Positions 26,553 to 36,283 of a stretch of 64,000 bases of DNA are shown in pieces. Location of the stretch: the NCBI RefSeq assembly GCF_000019185.1, contig NC_010334.1:3286001-3350000 (forward strand), in the 5' to 3' direction. The stretch comes from Shewanella halifaxensis HAW-EB4. GTDB lineage: Bacteria > Pseudomonadota > Gammaproteobacteria > Enterobacterales > Shewanellaceae. Made by a program: the position numbers and the translations under genes. The notes beneath the pieces were generated by a model. That model had not been told where the DNA came from, did not search any database, and was given only the letters and a program-made list of their open reading frames with translations. Each line of letters starts with the position of its first letter. Position 1 is the stretch's first letter.

Positions 26553-28625
26553 ATGTTATCCGCAGACGTTAAAACTCAAATTCGTACTATATATAAGGGC
26601 ATTTCTACATCCTTGCCTAACTTTCGCTCTCGTCGGGAGCAAAATTATATTGTTGCGGAAATATCAAAAACGCTTGCTGGGGAATATGACAAACAGCGCC
26701 GCATTATCGTGGTAGAGGCTGGCACGGGTATTGGTAAGTCACTGGCTTATATTCTTGGCTCAATTCCACTGGCATTAGCCAGTAAGAAAAAAGTCTGCAT
26801 CGCAACGGCAACAGTGGCACTGCAAGAGCAGTTGCTACATAAAGACCTGCCATTTTTTCTGCAACAATCTGGGCTCGACTTTACCTTTGGTTTAGTCAAA
26901 GGTCGTCAACGCTATGTCTGTCTATCTAAGTTAGAGATGTTAGTCGGTCCCGATAACAGCAGCCAGATGGCGATGTGGCAAACCAAGCCAGACCAAAGCC
27001 AGGTCGATATGCTAGAAGGCTTATTAAAAGACTATCAAGCAGGCACTTGGAATGGCGAGCGCGATACATTAACTAAGCCACTACCCGATCATCTATGGCA
27101 ACAGATCGCTTGCGACAAACATAGCTGCCATCGCCAACTGGCTAGCCATCGAAACTGCCCCTTCCATAAGGCACGTGAAGATATCGACACTTGGGATGTG
27201 CTTATTGCTAACCATAGCTTGCTATTTGCCGATTTAGAACTTGGCGGCGGCGTGATTTTGCCCGATCCAGAAGATATGTATTACATCATCGACGAAGCGC
27301 ACCACCTACCGATTGTCGCAAGAGACTTTAGTAGCGCGCAGTCTACCGTGCGCGGCGCAACCGACTGGCTCGATAAGCTGAGCAAAACCACCAGCAAACT
27401 TCAGAACCAGATTAAGAGCAACTATATCATCGCGCCCGCGCAGTCGATGCTCGATCATATCGGTGATATTTCGGGACTACTGAATCAAGTAGCACAGTTT
27501 TGTGACGCGCAATCTGCAAAATTTGATAACCCAGAAAATCGCTTCCGCTTCGAGCATGGAAAATTGCCGTCAGCACTATTGGTTCAAGCAGAAAACTTGG
27601 CAACGGCATCCAATTTAGCGCTAAAGCAATTTAATAAAATGCTTAGCTTGCTGAACGAAGCGATAAAAGATGGCGAGATCCCCAAGCATCAATCTGAAGC
27701 ATTACTATCTGAGACAGGGTTCATGCTGCAACGGCTTGAGAATTTGCAAAAGCTGTGGAAGATGATGGCCAAAGAAGACAGCCCAAAAGGTGCGCCTATG
27801 GCACGCTGGATTGAGCAACTAACCGGTAAGCAAGCCGATTACCTATTTAGTGCCTCGCCAATTGAGGTCGGCTTTATGCTGGAAAACCTATTGTGGGATA
27901 AGGCTGCAGGTGTCGTACTTTGTAGTGCGACGTTACGCGCACTAAACAACTTCAATCATTTTACTCATCAAGTCGGATTATCGATTAATGACGGCAGTCG
28001 CTACCTAGCCCTAGACTCACCTTTTGATTTTGAGCAAAACGCGACCCTATTTTTACCCAAAATGGACTGCGAGCCAACAGATGACAAGTATACCGATGAG
28101 CTAGCCAAGCATATCATCAAACTGGTCGAAGACGAGATGGCAAGCTTAGTCTTGTTCGCCTCTTATTGGCAGATGGAAAAAGTCGCCGACTTAGTCGAAA
28201 GTAAAATAAAAACAGGCTTACTCATTCAAGGTACACTGCCAAGACAAGAGATCCTCAAGCAACATAAGGCGCGCTGTGATGAAGGTAAGCCGAGCATTAT
28301 TTTTGGCACAGGTAGTTTCTCTGAGGGTCTCGATCTGCCCGGTGACTATTTAACTAACCTTATTATTACTAAGCTTCCTTTTGCCGTGCCAACCTCGCCT
28401 GTTGAGCAAGCACACTCAGAATATATCAAGATTAAAGGTGGCAACCCATTTTTGCAGCTTACGATCCCAGATGCCTCACGCAAACTAGTGCAAAGCTGTG
28501 GTAGATTACTACGTAAAGAACAGGATTATGGCCGGATTTCAATCTTAGATAGACGCTTAGTGACGAAGCGCTATGGAAAATCTCTGCTCGACGCCCTACC
28601 ACCTTTTCGCCGTGTAATTGAATAG
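26553..28625 (+). CDS. dinG: DinG-family ATP-dependent DNA helicase
   Basis: A 690-residue XPD-like superfamily 2 helicase. Walker A GTGIGKS is at 57-63 and the DEAH box (DEAHHL) at about 247. An iron-sulfur cluster domain is suggested by the cysteines in RYVCLSK and CDKHSCHRQLASHRNCPFH. The C-terminal motif SCGRLLRKEQDYGRISILDRR is typical of DinG. It unwinds DNA and R-loops 5'-3' during replication conflict and SOS repair. It shares a LexA box with divergent polB. A TauE/SafE gene starts 8 bp after its stop. Confidence 0.95.
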   Translation: MLSADVKTQIRTIYKGISTSLPNFRSRREQNYIVAEISKTLAGEYDKQRRIIVVEAGTGIGKSLAYILGSIPLALASKKKVCIATATVALQEQLLHKDLPFFLQQSGLDFTFGLVKGRQRYVCLSKLEMLVGPDNSSQMAMWQTKPDQSQVDMLEGLLKDYQAGTWNGERDTLTKPLPDHLWQQIACDKHSCHRQLASHRNCPFHKAREDIDTWDVLIANHSLLFADLELGGGVILPDPEDMYYIIDEAHHLPIVARDFSSAQSTVRGATDWLDKLSKTTSKLQNQIKSNYIIAPAQSMLDHIGDISGLLNQVAQFCDAQSAKFDNPENRFRFEHGKLPSALLVQAENLATASNLALKQFNKMLSLLNEAIKDGEIPKHQSEALLSETGFMLQRLENLQKLWKMMAKEDSPKGAPMARWIEQLTGKQADYLFSASPIEVGFMLENLLWDKAAGVVLCSATLRALNNFNHFTHQVGLSINDGSRYLALDSPFDFEQNATLFLPKMDCEPTDDKYTDELAKHIIKLVEDEMASLVLFASYWQMEKVADLVESKIKTGLLIQGTLPRQEILKQHKARCDEGKPSIIFGTGSFSEGLDLPGDYLTNLIITKLPFAVPTSPVEQAHSEYIKIKGGNPFLQLTIPDASRKLVQSCGRLLRKEQDYGRISILDRRLVTKRYGKSLLDALPPFRRVIE

Positions 28626-28633
28626 GATAAGCA

Positions 28634-29407
28634 TTGGATTTACTTCTCGACCCAAGTAGTTGGGCCATACTCGCATTAGTGGGTTTTATTGCTGGGTTTA
28701 TCGACGCTGTTTCTGGCGGCGGTGGACTCTTGTCGATCCCGGCATTGTTAACCATGGGCGTATCACCCCATATGGCACTGGGTACCAATAAGCTAGCCGC
28801 ATGTTTTGGCTCCTCAATGGCAGCTTACACTTACTATAAACAGCGGCTATTTTCGCCATCTTTGTGGTATCACACTTTTATTGCCACCTTTATAGGCGCA
28901 GTAATAGGTACCTTTATTGTTTACCTAATTGATAATCAATGGCTTGAAAAATGGCTGCCGATTATGATTATCGCCATCGCGCTCTATACCCTGTTTCAGC
29001 CCAATGCCATGGGCGATCACAACCATAAAATTCCAACTAAACCTAAGAGCAAACTAAGGCAATGGCTACAAGGCTTACCATTAGGCTTTTACGATGGTTT
29101 TGCAGGCCCAGGTATTGGTGCCTTCTGGACGGTATCGAGTACCGGTTTGCATAAACTGCCTTTGCTCTATAGTTGTGGACTCGCCAGAGCCATGACCTTT
29201 ACCAGTAACCTCACCTCGTTGATTATCTTTCTCATGCTAGGAAAGGTTCACTTGGTCATAGGTTTATCGATGGGACTTTGCATGATGGCAGGCTCCTATA
29301 TCGGCGCGCATTCTGCCATAAAATTTGGCCTGCCGTTTATTCGACCTATTTTTATCACCGTTATACTATTAATAGCGGCACAGTTAGTTTGGAGTGCTTG
29401 GTTATGA
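28634..29407 (+). CDS. TauE/SafE (TSUP) family membrane permease, second copy
   Basis: A 257-residue inner-membrane permease with AGFIDAVSGGGGLLSIPALL and the second-half counterpart GFYDGFAGPGIGAFW, the two-fold signature of the family. The start is a TTG at 28634 with AGGA six bases upstream; no in-frame ATG occurs before the conserved region. It starts 8 bp after dinG and its stop overlaps the priC start in an ATGA, so dinG, this gene and priC are probably one transcript. Substrate unknown. Confidence 0.88.
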   Translation: MDLLLDPSSWAILALVGFIAGFIDAVSGGGGLLSIPALLTMGVSPHMALGTNKLAACFGSSMAAYTYYKQRLFSPSLWYHTFIATFIGAVIGTFIVYLIDNQWLEKWLPIMIIAIALYTLFQPNAMGDHNHKIPTKPKSKLRQWLQGLPLGFYDGFAGPGIGAFWTVSSTGLHKLPLLYSCGLARAMTFTSNLTSLIIFLMLGKVHLVIGLSMGLCMMAGSYIGAHSAIKFGLPFIRPIFITVILLIAAQLVWSAWL

Positions 29408-30066
29408 CCACCGATGAGCTAATAAAAAAACTCAAGTTACAGCTCAAGCAGCTGGAGCAAGAAGTACTGCAGCATGATCATCGTCTGCCACCAGGGCAGC
29501 GTAAAATGATGCAAGATGTCGAACGCTTTAATAACGAGCTATTTATTCAAGTGGGTGGGCAGCTCCAGCCTTGTATCGATCAACTCGGTAAAAACATTGC
29601 TCAACTTGAACAGCTATTAAAAGCCAATCGCTCCCCCCACACGATTGTCTCTAGCTGCGAGAAAATTCAAGATAGATTTAGTGCGCTCAGACGAGCCCTA
29701 ATGACAACCGGTATTAATGTTAAATCCATTGAACAGCAAAAACGTAGCCGCAGAGCCTATGCAATCAAACGCGGAAATAAGTCTCATAATGAAAGTGGCT
29801 TTAGCTGGATTGCCTCAAACGTGATGCAAAATAGCCATCAACTCTATGAAGAACTTAACAAACATTTGAACTGGGCTAAGATTATTGAACAAAAAATTGA
29901 AAATTTGCAATCTTCACTTGAAAACTGTCATAGTGCTGACAAAATCAAGCTGCAGAATGAGATCCTTTCTCTGCACAGTCGGCTAGGTAAATGTCGACAA
30001 GCTACCAGCTATATCGAAGACCGCATCCAATTATTCGAGCGACCTTTTAAGAGTCAAAATCGTTAA
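29404..30066 (+). CDS. priC: Primosomal replication protein N'' (PriC)
   Basis: A 220-residue helical protein. PriC helps reload DnaB at stalled replication forks independently of PriA. The call rests on LQPCIDQLGKNIAQLEQLLK in the first half and the C-terminal LHSRLGKCRQATSYIEDRIQLFER, which mirror the E. coli protein (175 residues). The extra length is mainly in the middle. The ATG at 29404 overlaps the upstream stop (ATGA), implying translational coupling; an upstream in-frame extension would run far into the permease gene and is rejected. Two replication-repair genes, dinG and priC, flank the permease. Confidence 0.82.
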   Translation: MTTDELIKKLKLQLKQLEQEVLQHDHRLPPGQRKMMQDVERFNNELFIQVGGQLQPCIDQLGKNIAQLEQLLKANRSPHTIVSSCEKIQDRFSALRRALMTTGINVKSIEQQKRSRRAYAIKRGNKSHNESGFSWIASNVMQNSHQLYEELNKHLNWAKIIEQKIENLQSSLENCHSADKIKLQNEILSLHSRLGKCRQATSYIEDRIQLFERPFKSQNR

Positions 30067-30075
30067 GGAACAAAA

Positions 30076-30786
30076 ATGAAACCACGTTTAACCATTACCG
30101 CACTTCTTACTCTATGTGGTTCTTCAGCAGTTTTTGCCGCTGACTTCAACATCCCAATGGCCTTTGAATACATCGCAGTTGATGGACAAGAGATCAAGAC
30201 TAGCCTTTTTAATCATAAATCAGAGATTGAGCTTGATAAAGGCACTCATAAAATTGCTATCCGCTATAACGATCTCGTTGAAGATGATTTTAGCGACAGT
30301 GAAACTAACATCAAGTCCAATGCCTTCGTTGTGACAATTGATGTCGATGGCGATTATAGCTATCAACTAAAACCCGCCGATGGTGAGTTTGTTAAAAACC
30401 CAAAAAGCTTTGCTAAGGCGCCACAAGTTGTGATTACTCGCGAAGACAAAGGCAATGTTAGCTATCAAGTCACTCAAACGAACATCGGTGAAGAGTCTTT
30501 TGTTTCTCGCTTCTTCAGTGGCAATGACGCCACAGACCTAGACGCTGAAGCCGCGGTAGTAACTGGAGCCGCTGTAGCCGTTGCATCAACGCCTAGCGCC
30601 CCGGTTAGCAAGCCTTCTCCTGCGGCCGCTGCAACGTTGCCAGCAGTTTCAGCAACAAGTACCACAGCACCTGTGACTTCAAGTGATGATGCAGCAAAAG
30701 CCGAGCAAATGCTGCAATACTGGTGGTTACACGCTGATGAACAAACACGTAAAGAGTTCATGAGCTGGGCCATTAAACAACTTTAA
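30076..30786 (+). CDS. DUF2057 (YccT/CsgI-like) exported protein
   Basis: A 236-residue secreted or periplasmic protein. It has a signal peptide (1-21, ending AVFA), a DUF2057 domain (about 22-150) beginning FNIPMAFEYIAVDGQEI with repeated beta-strand pattern, then an alanine/proline/serine/threonine-rich linker (about 155-215) and a short helical C-terminus. E. coli YccT (CsgI) of this family inhibits curli assembly; whether that holds here is unknown. AAGGA precedes the ATG, 9 bp after priC. A stem-loop follows at 30836. Confidence 0.8.
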   Translation: MKPRLTITALLTLCGSSAVFAADFNIPMAFEYIAVDGQEIKTSLFNHKSEIELDKGTHKIAIRYNDLVEDDFSDSETNIKSNAFVVTIDVDGDYSYQLKPADGEFVKNPKSFAKAPQVVITREDKGNVSYQVTQTNIGEESFVSRFFSGNDATDLDAEAAVVTGAAVAVASTPSAPVSKPSPAAAATLPAVSATSTTAPVTSSDDAAKAEQMLQYWWLHADEQTRKEFMSWAIKQL

Positions 30787-31176
30787 GATAATGCCTGAGC
30801 CAATTCTAAATTGAGTAGGCTCCCATTGTTATATCACGCCAGCGACTCTACGCTGGCGTTACCCTCTCACCTTTAATGCCCTAATCCTAAGCACCAAGAT
30901 TTGTACCTATAGCCGCTCTACTCACTGCTAATAGAATTTTCCCGTTAGTAAACAATCATCTCCCTATGACATAAAACGGACTCACTGTGCACAAAATAAA
31001 TAACATCTAACAATAACTTAAAATAGCCATTGCTTGTGTCACTGGCGGCGGATAGAGTAAAGTTTGAACTCATTTAAGTATTCGTCATAGCCAATTTTTA
31101 TTGCCGCGAACAACCTCTGGTAGCCCGTTTTAACCGGATTAAGTGGCTTTTATAGTGGCTACACAAGGAGTGTTAC
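30787..31176. other. Intergenic region before comFB
   Basis: 390 bp holding the stem-loop at 30836-30859 and the presumed promoter of the ComFB gene. Nothing else recognised. Confidence 0.5.
30836..30859 (+). terminator. Stem-loop after the DUF2057 gene
   Basis: ACGCCAGCG / CGCTGGCGT, a perfect 9-bp GC-rich stem with a 6-base loop, 50 bp after the stop. It lacks a good T-run, so it may be a Rho-assisted end or mRNA-stabilising structure. Confidence 0.5.
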
Positions 31177-31434
31177 ATGCAATTAGAAATAAGAAATTAC
31201 TACGAAGTACTACTATTAGAACTGCTTTCCGATGAAGGACTCTTAGATGAACTGCCCGAAGATTACTTAGCCGATCTATGTTGCGTCACACTCAACCAGC
31301 TCCCCGTGCGTTACATCAGGCACTTAGTGGATACTTACTTCTTCGAAGATTACAACGAACTACAACGGATGAAAGATGAGATCCAAAAAGCATTAGAGAA
31401 GTCGCGAGCGTTTTTGAAGTCGAGTAACAAATAA
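31177..31434 (+). CDS. ComFB family protein
   Basis: An 85-residue protein matching the late-competence ComFB family: NYYEVLLLELLSDEG at the N-terminus, then DLCCVTLNQLPVRYIRHLVDTYFF with a cysteine pair and the conserved LNxLPxxY. Members have been reported as cyclic di-nucleotide receptors in other bacteria. AAGGAG before the ATG gives a good start. It stands alone between DUF2057 and the accessory block. Function here unproven. Confidence 0.8.
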   Translation: MQLEIRNYYEVLLLELLSDEGLLDELPEDYLADLCCVTLNQLPVRYIRHLVDTYFFEDYNELQRMKDEIQKALEKSRAFLKSSNK

Positions 31435-31583
31435 ATCAGCTTTGACTATTAATTGAATATTCTCAAAAGTCTTTTCGCTATCGCTTATATAAGACAAACA
31501 GGGTTCTGAAGTGCAACTATAACTTAACAGCATGAAGTTAAAGCGACCTTAAATTCTAATATCAGCAGTTTTGAATTTTAAAG

Positions 31584-31620
31584 AAAAAAGACCGAATAGA
31601 ATCTATAAACGGTCTTTTTT
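31584..31620. terminator. Bidirectional terminator
   Basis: AAAAAAGACCG pairs with CGGTCTTTTTT across a 15-base loop. It separates the ComFB gene from the convergent esterase gene and can serve both. Confidence 0.8.
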
Positions 31621-31647
31621 GTTAGTCAAAACAATGGTTGAAAGCAA

Positions 31648-32583
31648 TTATCGATTCAAAAACTCACCCATTGTTCGATAAACTAAATCGCACTCAGCTT
31701 GAACAAGGTCTTCCATGTTCAAAAACGTGTGGATCATATCATCAAAGTGTATCAACTCTGCTTTACCACCCGCTTGCTTAACTTTGTCTACGTACATTTT
31801 GCCTTCATCTCTTAATGGACAGAATTCAGCAGTAAATACTAACGTTTCCGGTAATGCGCGGGTTAAATTACCATGCAGTGGGGATGCAGCGACTCTGTCG
31901 TCAGCTTCACTAAAATAGTTATCAAAATACCAGCCAATTTTGCCTTTTTGTAATAAGTACCCAACGGCATTTTGATCCATTGAAGGAGTGTCCATTGTGT
32001 AATCAAGGCTTGGGTATATCATTACCTGTTTGTCAATAATCACCGACTTATCAAATTGAGCTCGTCCGCTTACGCTAGCCACCAATGCGCCACCACCAGA
32101 ATCTCCGACTACGGATAGTTGCTTCTGATAATTAACTGAACGTCCATCGAGTACTGCCCAGATCCCTTCAACTACTGCATAACCGTCATTCACGCCAGCA
32201 GGATATGGGCACTCTGGTGCCAGTCTATAGTCAACCGATACCACGATATGTTGAGTCGCATTGGCAAGTTTACGGCAAATGGGATCGTAAACCGTGACAC
32301 TACCAGCCATGTGTCCACCACCATGAAAATACACAATTACAGGTAATTTTTTAGTGGGCACCGGATGATAAATACGTACGGGTACATTGTACTGTTCATT
32401 CATGACCAAATCGTCGGCTACCCATGCAATATCAGGAATATTTGTCACTAAACCTTTCGTCAGATTAGCTAAACCTTCACGTGCATTAGTCGCTGTTGGC
32501 TTAAAGCCGTTTTCAATTAAAACTGCTATTTGTGTATTAAAGTTATCTAGCCAAGGTTTGAGTTTTTCACTTACATTTCTCAT
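31648..32583 (-). CDS. Alpha/beta hydrolase, hormone-sensitive-lipase type esterase
   Basis: A 311-residue cytoplasmic esterase of family IV. The oxyanion-hole motif HGGGHMAG and nucleophile elbow GDSGGG (serine near 157) are present, with the catalytic histidine in DDMIHTFLN near the C-terminus. No signal peptide. The ATG at 32583 has GGAAG upstream; an in-frame TTG four codons earlier is less likely. It follows an MFS transporter gene by 12 bp and forms an operon with it. In this cluster it may cut short hydroxybutyrate esters or oligomers, which is inference from context. Confidence 0.85.
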   Translation of the reverse strand: MRNVSEKLKPWLDNFNTQIAVLIENGFKPTATNAREGLANLTKGLVTNIPDIAWVADDLVMNEQYNVPVRIYHPVPTKKLPVIVYFHGGGHMAGSVTVYDPICRKLANATQHIVVSVDYRLAPECPYPAGVNDGYAVVEGIWAVLDGRSVNYQKQLSVVGDSGGGALVASVSGRAQFDKSVIIDKQVMIYPSLDYTMDTPSMDQNAVGYLLQKGKIGWYFDNYFSEADDRVAASPLHGNLTRALPETLVFTAEFCPLRDEGKMYVDKVKQAGGKAELIHFDDMIHTFLNMEDLVQAECDLVYRTMGEFLNR

Positions 32584-32595
32584 AATACTTCCCAA

Positions 32596-33798
32596 TTATT
32601 TCGTTACAGTGACTGATGATGGAACAGGTTTTCTTTTACCGGTTTCAGGTAAAAAGAAGCTAGCAATAAAGAAGGTAGATGAACAAGTCACAGCAAAGGT
32701 TGCCGATATCGCAATGTCACCAGTAATATCAGCCAATACACCCGCAATATACATTAGCCCTGTTTCAATGGTGTAAGAGATAGACCAAAACATACCAAAC
32801 ACCACAGTGATCCGTGTAGGTGTCATGTTAGGTAATTCCTGTGGCAGAGTAATCAGTGCGGTCATAGGAACAAACATGAAGAATCCGGCCATAAAGGCGG
32901 AAAAGTATGCAATTTCAGCACTCGACGTTGTGATCATCATTGCAGCAAACAAAGTCATAGCCAAACCACAATAACGAATAACAGGCACTCTAAGAGGGTA
33001 ACGTTTAGCTGTAATAATACCAGCAATGGTACCCACCATACCGGCACCAATCATTATTGATGATAAATACTTAGCTTCTGCCGCAAAGGTTGGAACCATA
33101 GGAAACAATGCAAATACTGAGATATAACAAAATAGTAAGCCAGAATATGCAAAGGGAAGCCAAATATTAACTGGATCTTTAAAACCATCTTTTAACGTAT
33201 ATGTCTCTTTTACAGCACCATTCTTAGAACCGCCATCTAGAGAGAAATCGTCACTCACAAACCACCAGATAACTAATACAACAAAGCTGGCTGCTGAAAT
33301 GGCTAAAATAACATTCTGCCATGTCTGAAAATTGGCTATCAGCGTACCCGTTAGCAAAATTGCAAGTAAGTTACCCGTGTTAAATGCTGCCGCATTAATA
33401 CCGTTAATCATTGGACGTTCTTCAGCAGTGAAGTACTTCACTACAATAGGATTAAAGTAAACAATAACAAAAGCACCACCGAATCCCATAATAAGTCGGG
33501 AGATAACATAGATAGGATAACTGGATGCAAAGGCACCAAGTGCGCCGAGTACAATTAAAATTGAAGCAAAGGTAAAGGCTTTCTTAGGGCCCATTTTCAC
33601 AAGTAGCCAAGCTGCTGCTAAATTACCAATGATTTTTGCGATAGTAATCGCATTGGTCATCCATGTCGCAGCGGCCATTCCTTCAATATTATAGTAAGCC
33701 ATGATATTGGTAGTCATCATGGAACCCGCAACCCATGACATAGCAAAAAGCGCATATGTCATAAAAATTACTATCTCAATTAAATGTTTTCTTGTCAT
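32596..33798 (-). CDS. Major facilitator superfamily transporter
   Basis: A 400-residue inner-membrane transporter with 12 predicted helices, a loop VKMGPKKAFTFAS between helices 2 and 3 (the RxGRR-like position) and a symmetrical second half. Sequence style is nearest to the nitrate/oxalate-type MFS carriers, but I cannot assign a substrate. It is the first gene of an operon with the esterase. The neighbouring pathway suggests a small carboxylate such as 3-hydroxybutyrate, crotonate, butyrate or acetate. A partial copy of the cluster's 17-bp motif lies about 70 bp upstream (33868-33884). Confidence 0.82.
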   Translation of the reverse strand: MTRKHLIEIVIFMTYALFAMSWVAGSMMTTNIMAYYNIEGMAAATWMTNAITIAKIIGNLAAAWLLVKMGPKKAFTFASILIVLGALGAFASSYPIYVISRLIMGFGGAFVIVYFNPIVVKYFTAEERPMINGINAAAFNTGNLLAILLTGTLIANFQTWQNVILAISAASFVVLVIWWFVSDDFSLDGGSKNGAVKETYTLKDGFKDPVNIWLPFAYSGLLFCYISVFALFPMVPTFAAEAKYLSSIMIGAGMVGTIAGIITAKRYPLRVPVIRYCGLAMTLFAAMMITTSSAEIAYFSAFMAGFFMFVPMTALITLPQELPNMTPTRITVVFGMFWSISYTIETGLMYIAGVLADITGDIAISATFAVTCSSTFFIASFFLPETGKRKPVPSSVTVTK

Positions 33799-33867
33799 AT
33801 TAGACCCCAGAGTATAAAGACGTTATTTCTAAACTGTCTCTATATTACTCAATAACAATCACGACCA

Positions 33868-33884
33868 TTTTCCCGATTTCGCAA
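33868..33884. promoter_or_regulatory. Weaker copy of the cluster's 17-bp motif
   Basis: TTTTCCCGATTTCGCAA matches 13 of 17 bases of the motif found at 41065-41081 (minus strand). It lies upstream of the MFS gene, but in the opposite orientation relative to its gene. May be coincidence. Confidence 0.3.
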
Positions 33885-33997
33885 TATATAATTGCATCAA
33901 ATTTTCGATACTCATCGCGACTACATAAATAGAATTTTGATGTCCATCACGATTTAACTCTATCCCTTGATTGACTATTTTTATTTCAATATAAAAA

Positions 33998-34025
33998 AAG
34001 CACCAGTGCTGCCACTTGGTGCTTT
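33998..34025 (-). terminator. Rho-independent terminator of pta
   Basis: AAAGCACCA / TGGTGCTTT stem with T-run on the minus strand, 22 bp after the pta stop. Confidence 0.8.
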
Positions 34026-34047
34026 ATCAAGCAAAACTTGTAATCCG

Positions 34048-36198
34048 TTACTCCAATAATGCAGTCTGCGCAGACTGAATGGCTGTCAGTGCTATTGTGT
34101 AAACAATATCATCGACCAAGGCGCCTCTCGAAAGATCATTAACTGGTTTTCGCATGCCCTGCAACATTGGGCCAATGCTGATAAGATCTGCACTGCGTTG
34201 AACCGCTTTATAAGTGGTATTACCTGTATTAAGATCCGGAAATACAAATACTGTCGCTTGGCCAGCAACGGGACTATTGGGCGCTTTTGATTGAGCTACA
34301 TTTGGCATTACAGCCGCATCATATTGCAATGGCCCATCGATAATCAGTTCTGGGCATTTCTGTTTTGCTATTCGTGTAGCTTCTCTCACTTTATCGACAT
34401 CTGAGCCCGATCCTGAATTCCCGGTGGAATAACTGATCATCGCTACCCTTGGCTCTATACCAAAAGAAGCCGCAGATTGTGCCGATTGAATCGCGATATC
34501 TGCAAGCTGCTCAGCAGACGGATCGGGGTTAATTGCACAATCACCATAAACAAGTACTTGCTCAGGCATCAACATGAAAAAGATTGATGATACTAAATTT
34601 GAACCTGGCGCTGTCTTTATCAACTGCAGTGGAGGCCGAATCGTATTAGCCGTAGTATTTACGGCACCAGAGACGATACCGTCGACTTCTCCTTGGGCAA
34701 CCATCATGGTGCCTAGCACCATATTGTCCTTAAGTTGCTCTTTTGCCACCACTTCGGTTAACCCTTTATGGCGTCTCAAGGCCAGCATTGGCTCGATATA
34801 CTGTTCTCGAACAGCATGAGGTTCAACGATCACCACGCCATCACCAAGTGTCAGTCCCTTTTGTGCAGCGATACGGGTGATCTCTTCTTTATCACCCAGT
34901 AATATACACTTAGCAATGCCTCGTTGAGCGCATATAGTCGCAGCTTCAATCGTTCTTGGCTCATTACCTTCAGGCAAGACCACCGTTTTACCTGCAGCAC
35001 GTGCCATTTCTGTAAGTTGGAATCTAAAAGCTGGAGGTGATAGACGGTGCTCACGTGATGAATCTTTAGTTACACTTTTAACCCATTGTTTATCTATGAG
35101 TTTAGCAACAAATTCTTTTCCCTCTTCAATGCGAACAATATCATCTACGGGAACTTCATGATTAAAGCGCTGAATATTAAGCGCCGTTTGCCAAGTATTG
35201 CTATTCACCAAAAAAATCGGCATACCTGTAGCCAAAGCCTGAGCACAAAGTTCGAGTATTTCTGGGGCAGGATCCACGCCTCCTGTTAATAATAATGCAC
35301 CAATTTTAACCCCATTCATTGCCGCTAAACAGGCAGCGGTAATCACGTCACTGCGATCACCGGATGTCACCAGTAACGCATCAGTTTTGAAATGGGAAAC
35401 CATGTTCGGTATGGTTCTAGCACATAATGTCACATGGCGTAGGCGTCTTAATTCCATTTCACCAGAATTAATAATTTTAGCATTTAAGTGCTTTGCTAAA
35501 TCTAATGCTCGAGGAGCAACAAGATCTGGATTATAAGGAATAGCCCCCAAAACAGGCACAGAAGCAGTACTCAAACTGCGCATTAACTTCTTATTGTCGA
35601 ATACAAGCTTGCCATTACTGTCAAACACCTCAGAAAGATCGAGTCGAATTCTTCCCTCATCGTCAACAGGCGCCCCGATACGATTAACAATAACCCCCGC
35701 AATTCGTTGGTTTTTTGCCCCCCCCCAACGGTTGCAGACTATTTCTATTCGATTTTTAACATCATCGGGTTGTTCATTACCCGGCGAAGTAATAAAAATC
35801 ACATCGACATCAAGCGCTTTGGCTATTGCGTAATTCACATCATTAGCAAAAGGTTGGCTGCGAGTTTGAACAAGCCCTTCGATTATTAGAGTCTCTGTTG
35901 AATCAATACTTTTAGCGACTCTTGCAATAATCTGCTCCATCAATACATCACTTTTACCTTCACGAATAAGCTGTTGCGCCCACGCCATCTCAAAAGGCTC
36001 AATAGGATTGACTCGAGGAGAGTTTCCTAAAATGGTACTAGAGCGTTCAGGGCCTTTATCACCCACTCGAATTTGCGAAATAGGCTTAAAAAAGCGAACT
36101 TTCACACCTTGATGTTCAAATGCCCGCACCATACCTAAACTTATAGAGGTAAGACCGACACCACTCCCGATTGGAACCAACATTATTTTACGTGGCAT
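34048..36198 (-). CDS. pta: Phosphate acetyltransferase, long form
   Basis: Converts acetyl-CoA and phosphate to acetyl phosphate and CoA. The 716-residue length matches the E. coli long form (714): an N-terminal P-loop-like DRTGG-containing regulatory part (MLVPIGSGVGLTSISLGMVRAF) and a C-terminal catalytic domain (from about 390) with LPEGNEPRTIEAA and GPMLQGMRKPVNDLSRG. It lies 85 bp downstream of ackA. The coding strand carries nine Gs followed by C and six As near codons 158-162, a possible frameshift hot spot. Placed inside a 3-hydroxybutyrate block, it probably serves substrate-level ATP formation there. Confidence 0.97.
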   Translation of the reverse strand: MPRKIMLVPIGSGVGLTSISLGMVRAFEHQGVKVRFFKPISQIRVGDKGPERSSTILGNSPRVNPIEPFEMAWAQQLIREGKSDVLMEQIIARVAKSIDSTETLIIEGLVQTRSQPFANDVNYAIAKALDVDVIFITSPGNEQPDDVKNRIEIVCNRWGGAKNQRIAGVIVNRIGAPVDDEGRIRLDLSEVFDSNGKLVFDNKKLMRSLSTASVPVLGAIPYNPDLVAPRALDLAKHLNAKIINSGEMELRRLRHVTLCARTIPNMVSHFKTDALLVTSGDRSDVITAACLAAMNGVKIGALLLTGGVDPAPEILELCAQALATGMPIFLVNSNTWQTALNIQRFNHEVPVDDIVRIEEGKEFVAKLIDKQWVKSVTKDSSREHRLSPPAFRFQLTEMARAAGKTVVLPEGNEPRTIEAATICAQRGIAKCILLGDKEEITRIAAQKGLTLGDGVVIVEPHAVREQYIEPMLALRRHKGLTEVVAKEQLKDNMVLGTMMVAQGEVDGIVSGAVNTTANTIRPPLQLIKTAPGSNLVSSIFFMLMPEQVLVYGDCAINPDPSAEQLADIAIQSAQSAASFGIEPRVAMISYSTGNSGSGSDVDKVREATRIAKQKCPELIIDGPLQYDAAVMPNVAQSKAPNSPVAGQATVFVFPDLNTGNTTYKAVQRSADLISIGPMLQGMRKPVNDLSRGALVDDIVYTIALTAIQSAQTALLE

Positions 36199-36283
36199 AT
36201 TAATCTGCTCTAGTTTTGCTGTTTTTCATCTCAATTTAACGTGCACTGCACGCCTGACGTTTCCAACGACCAACGCAAAATCC

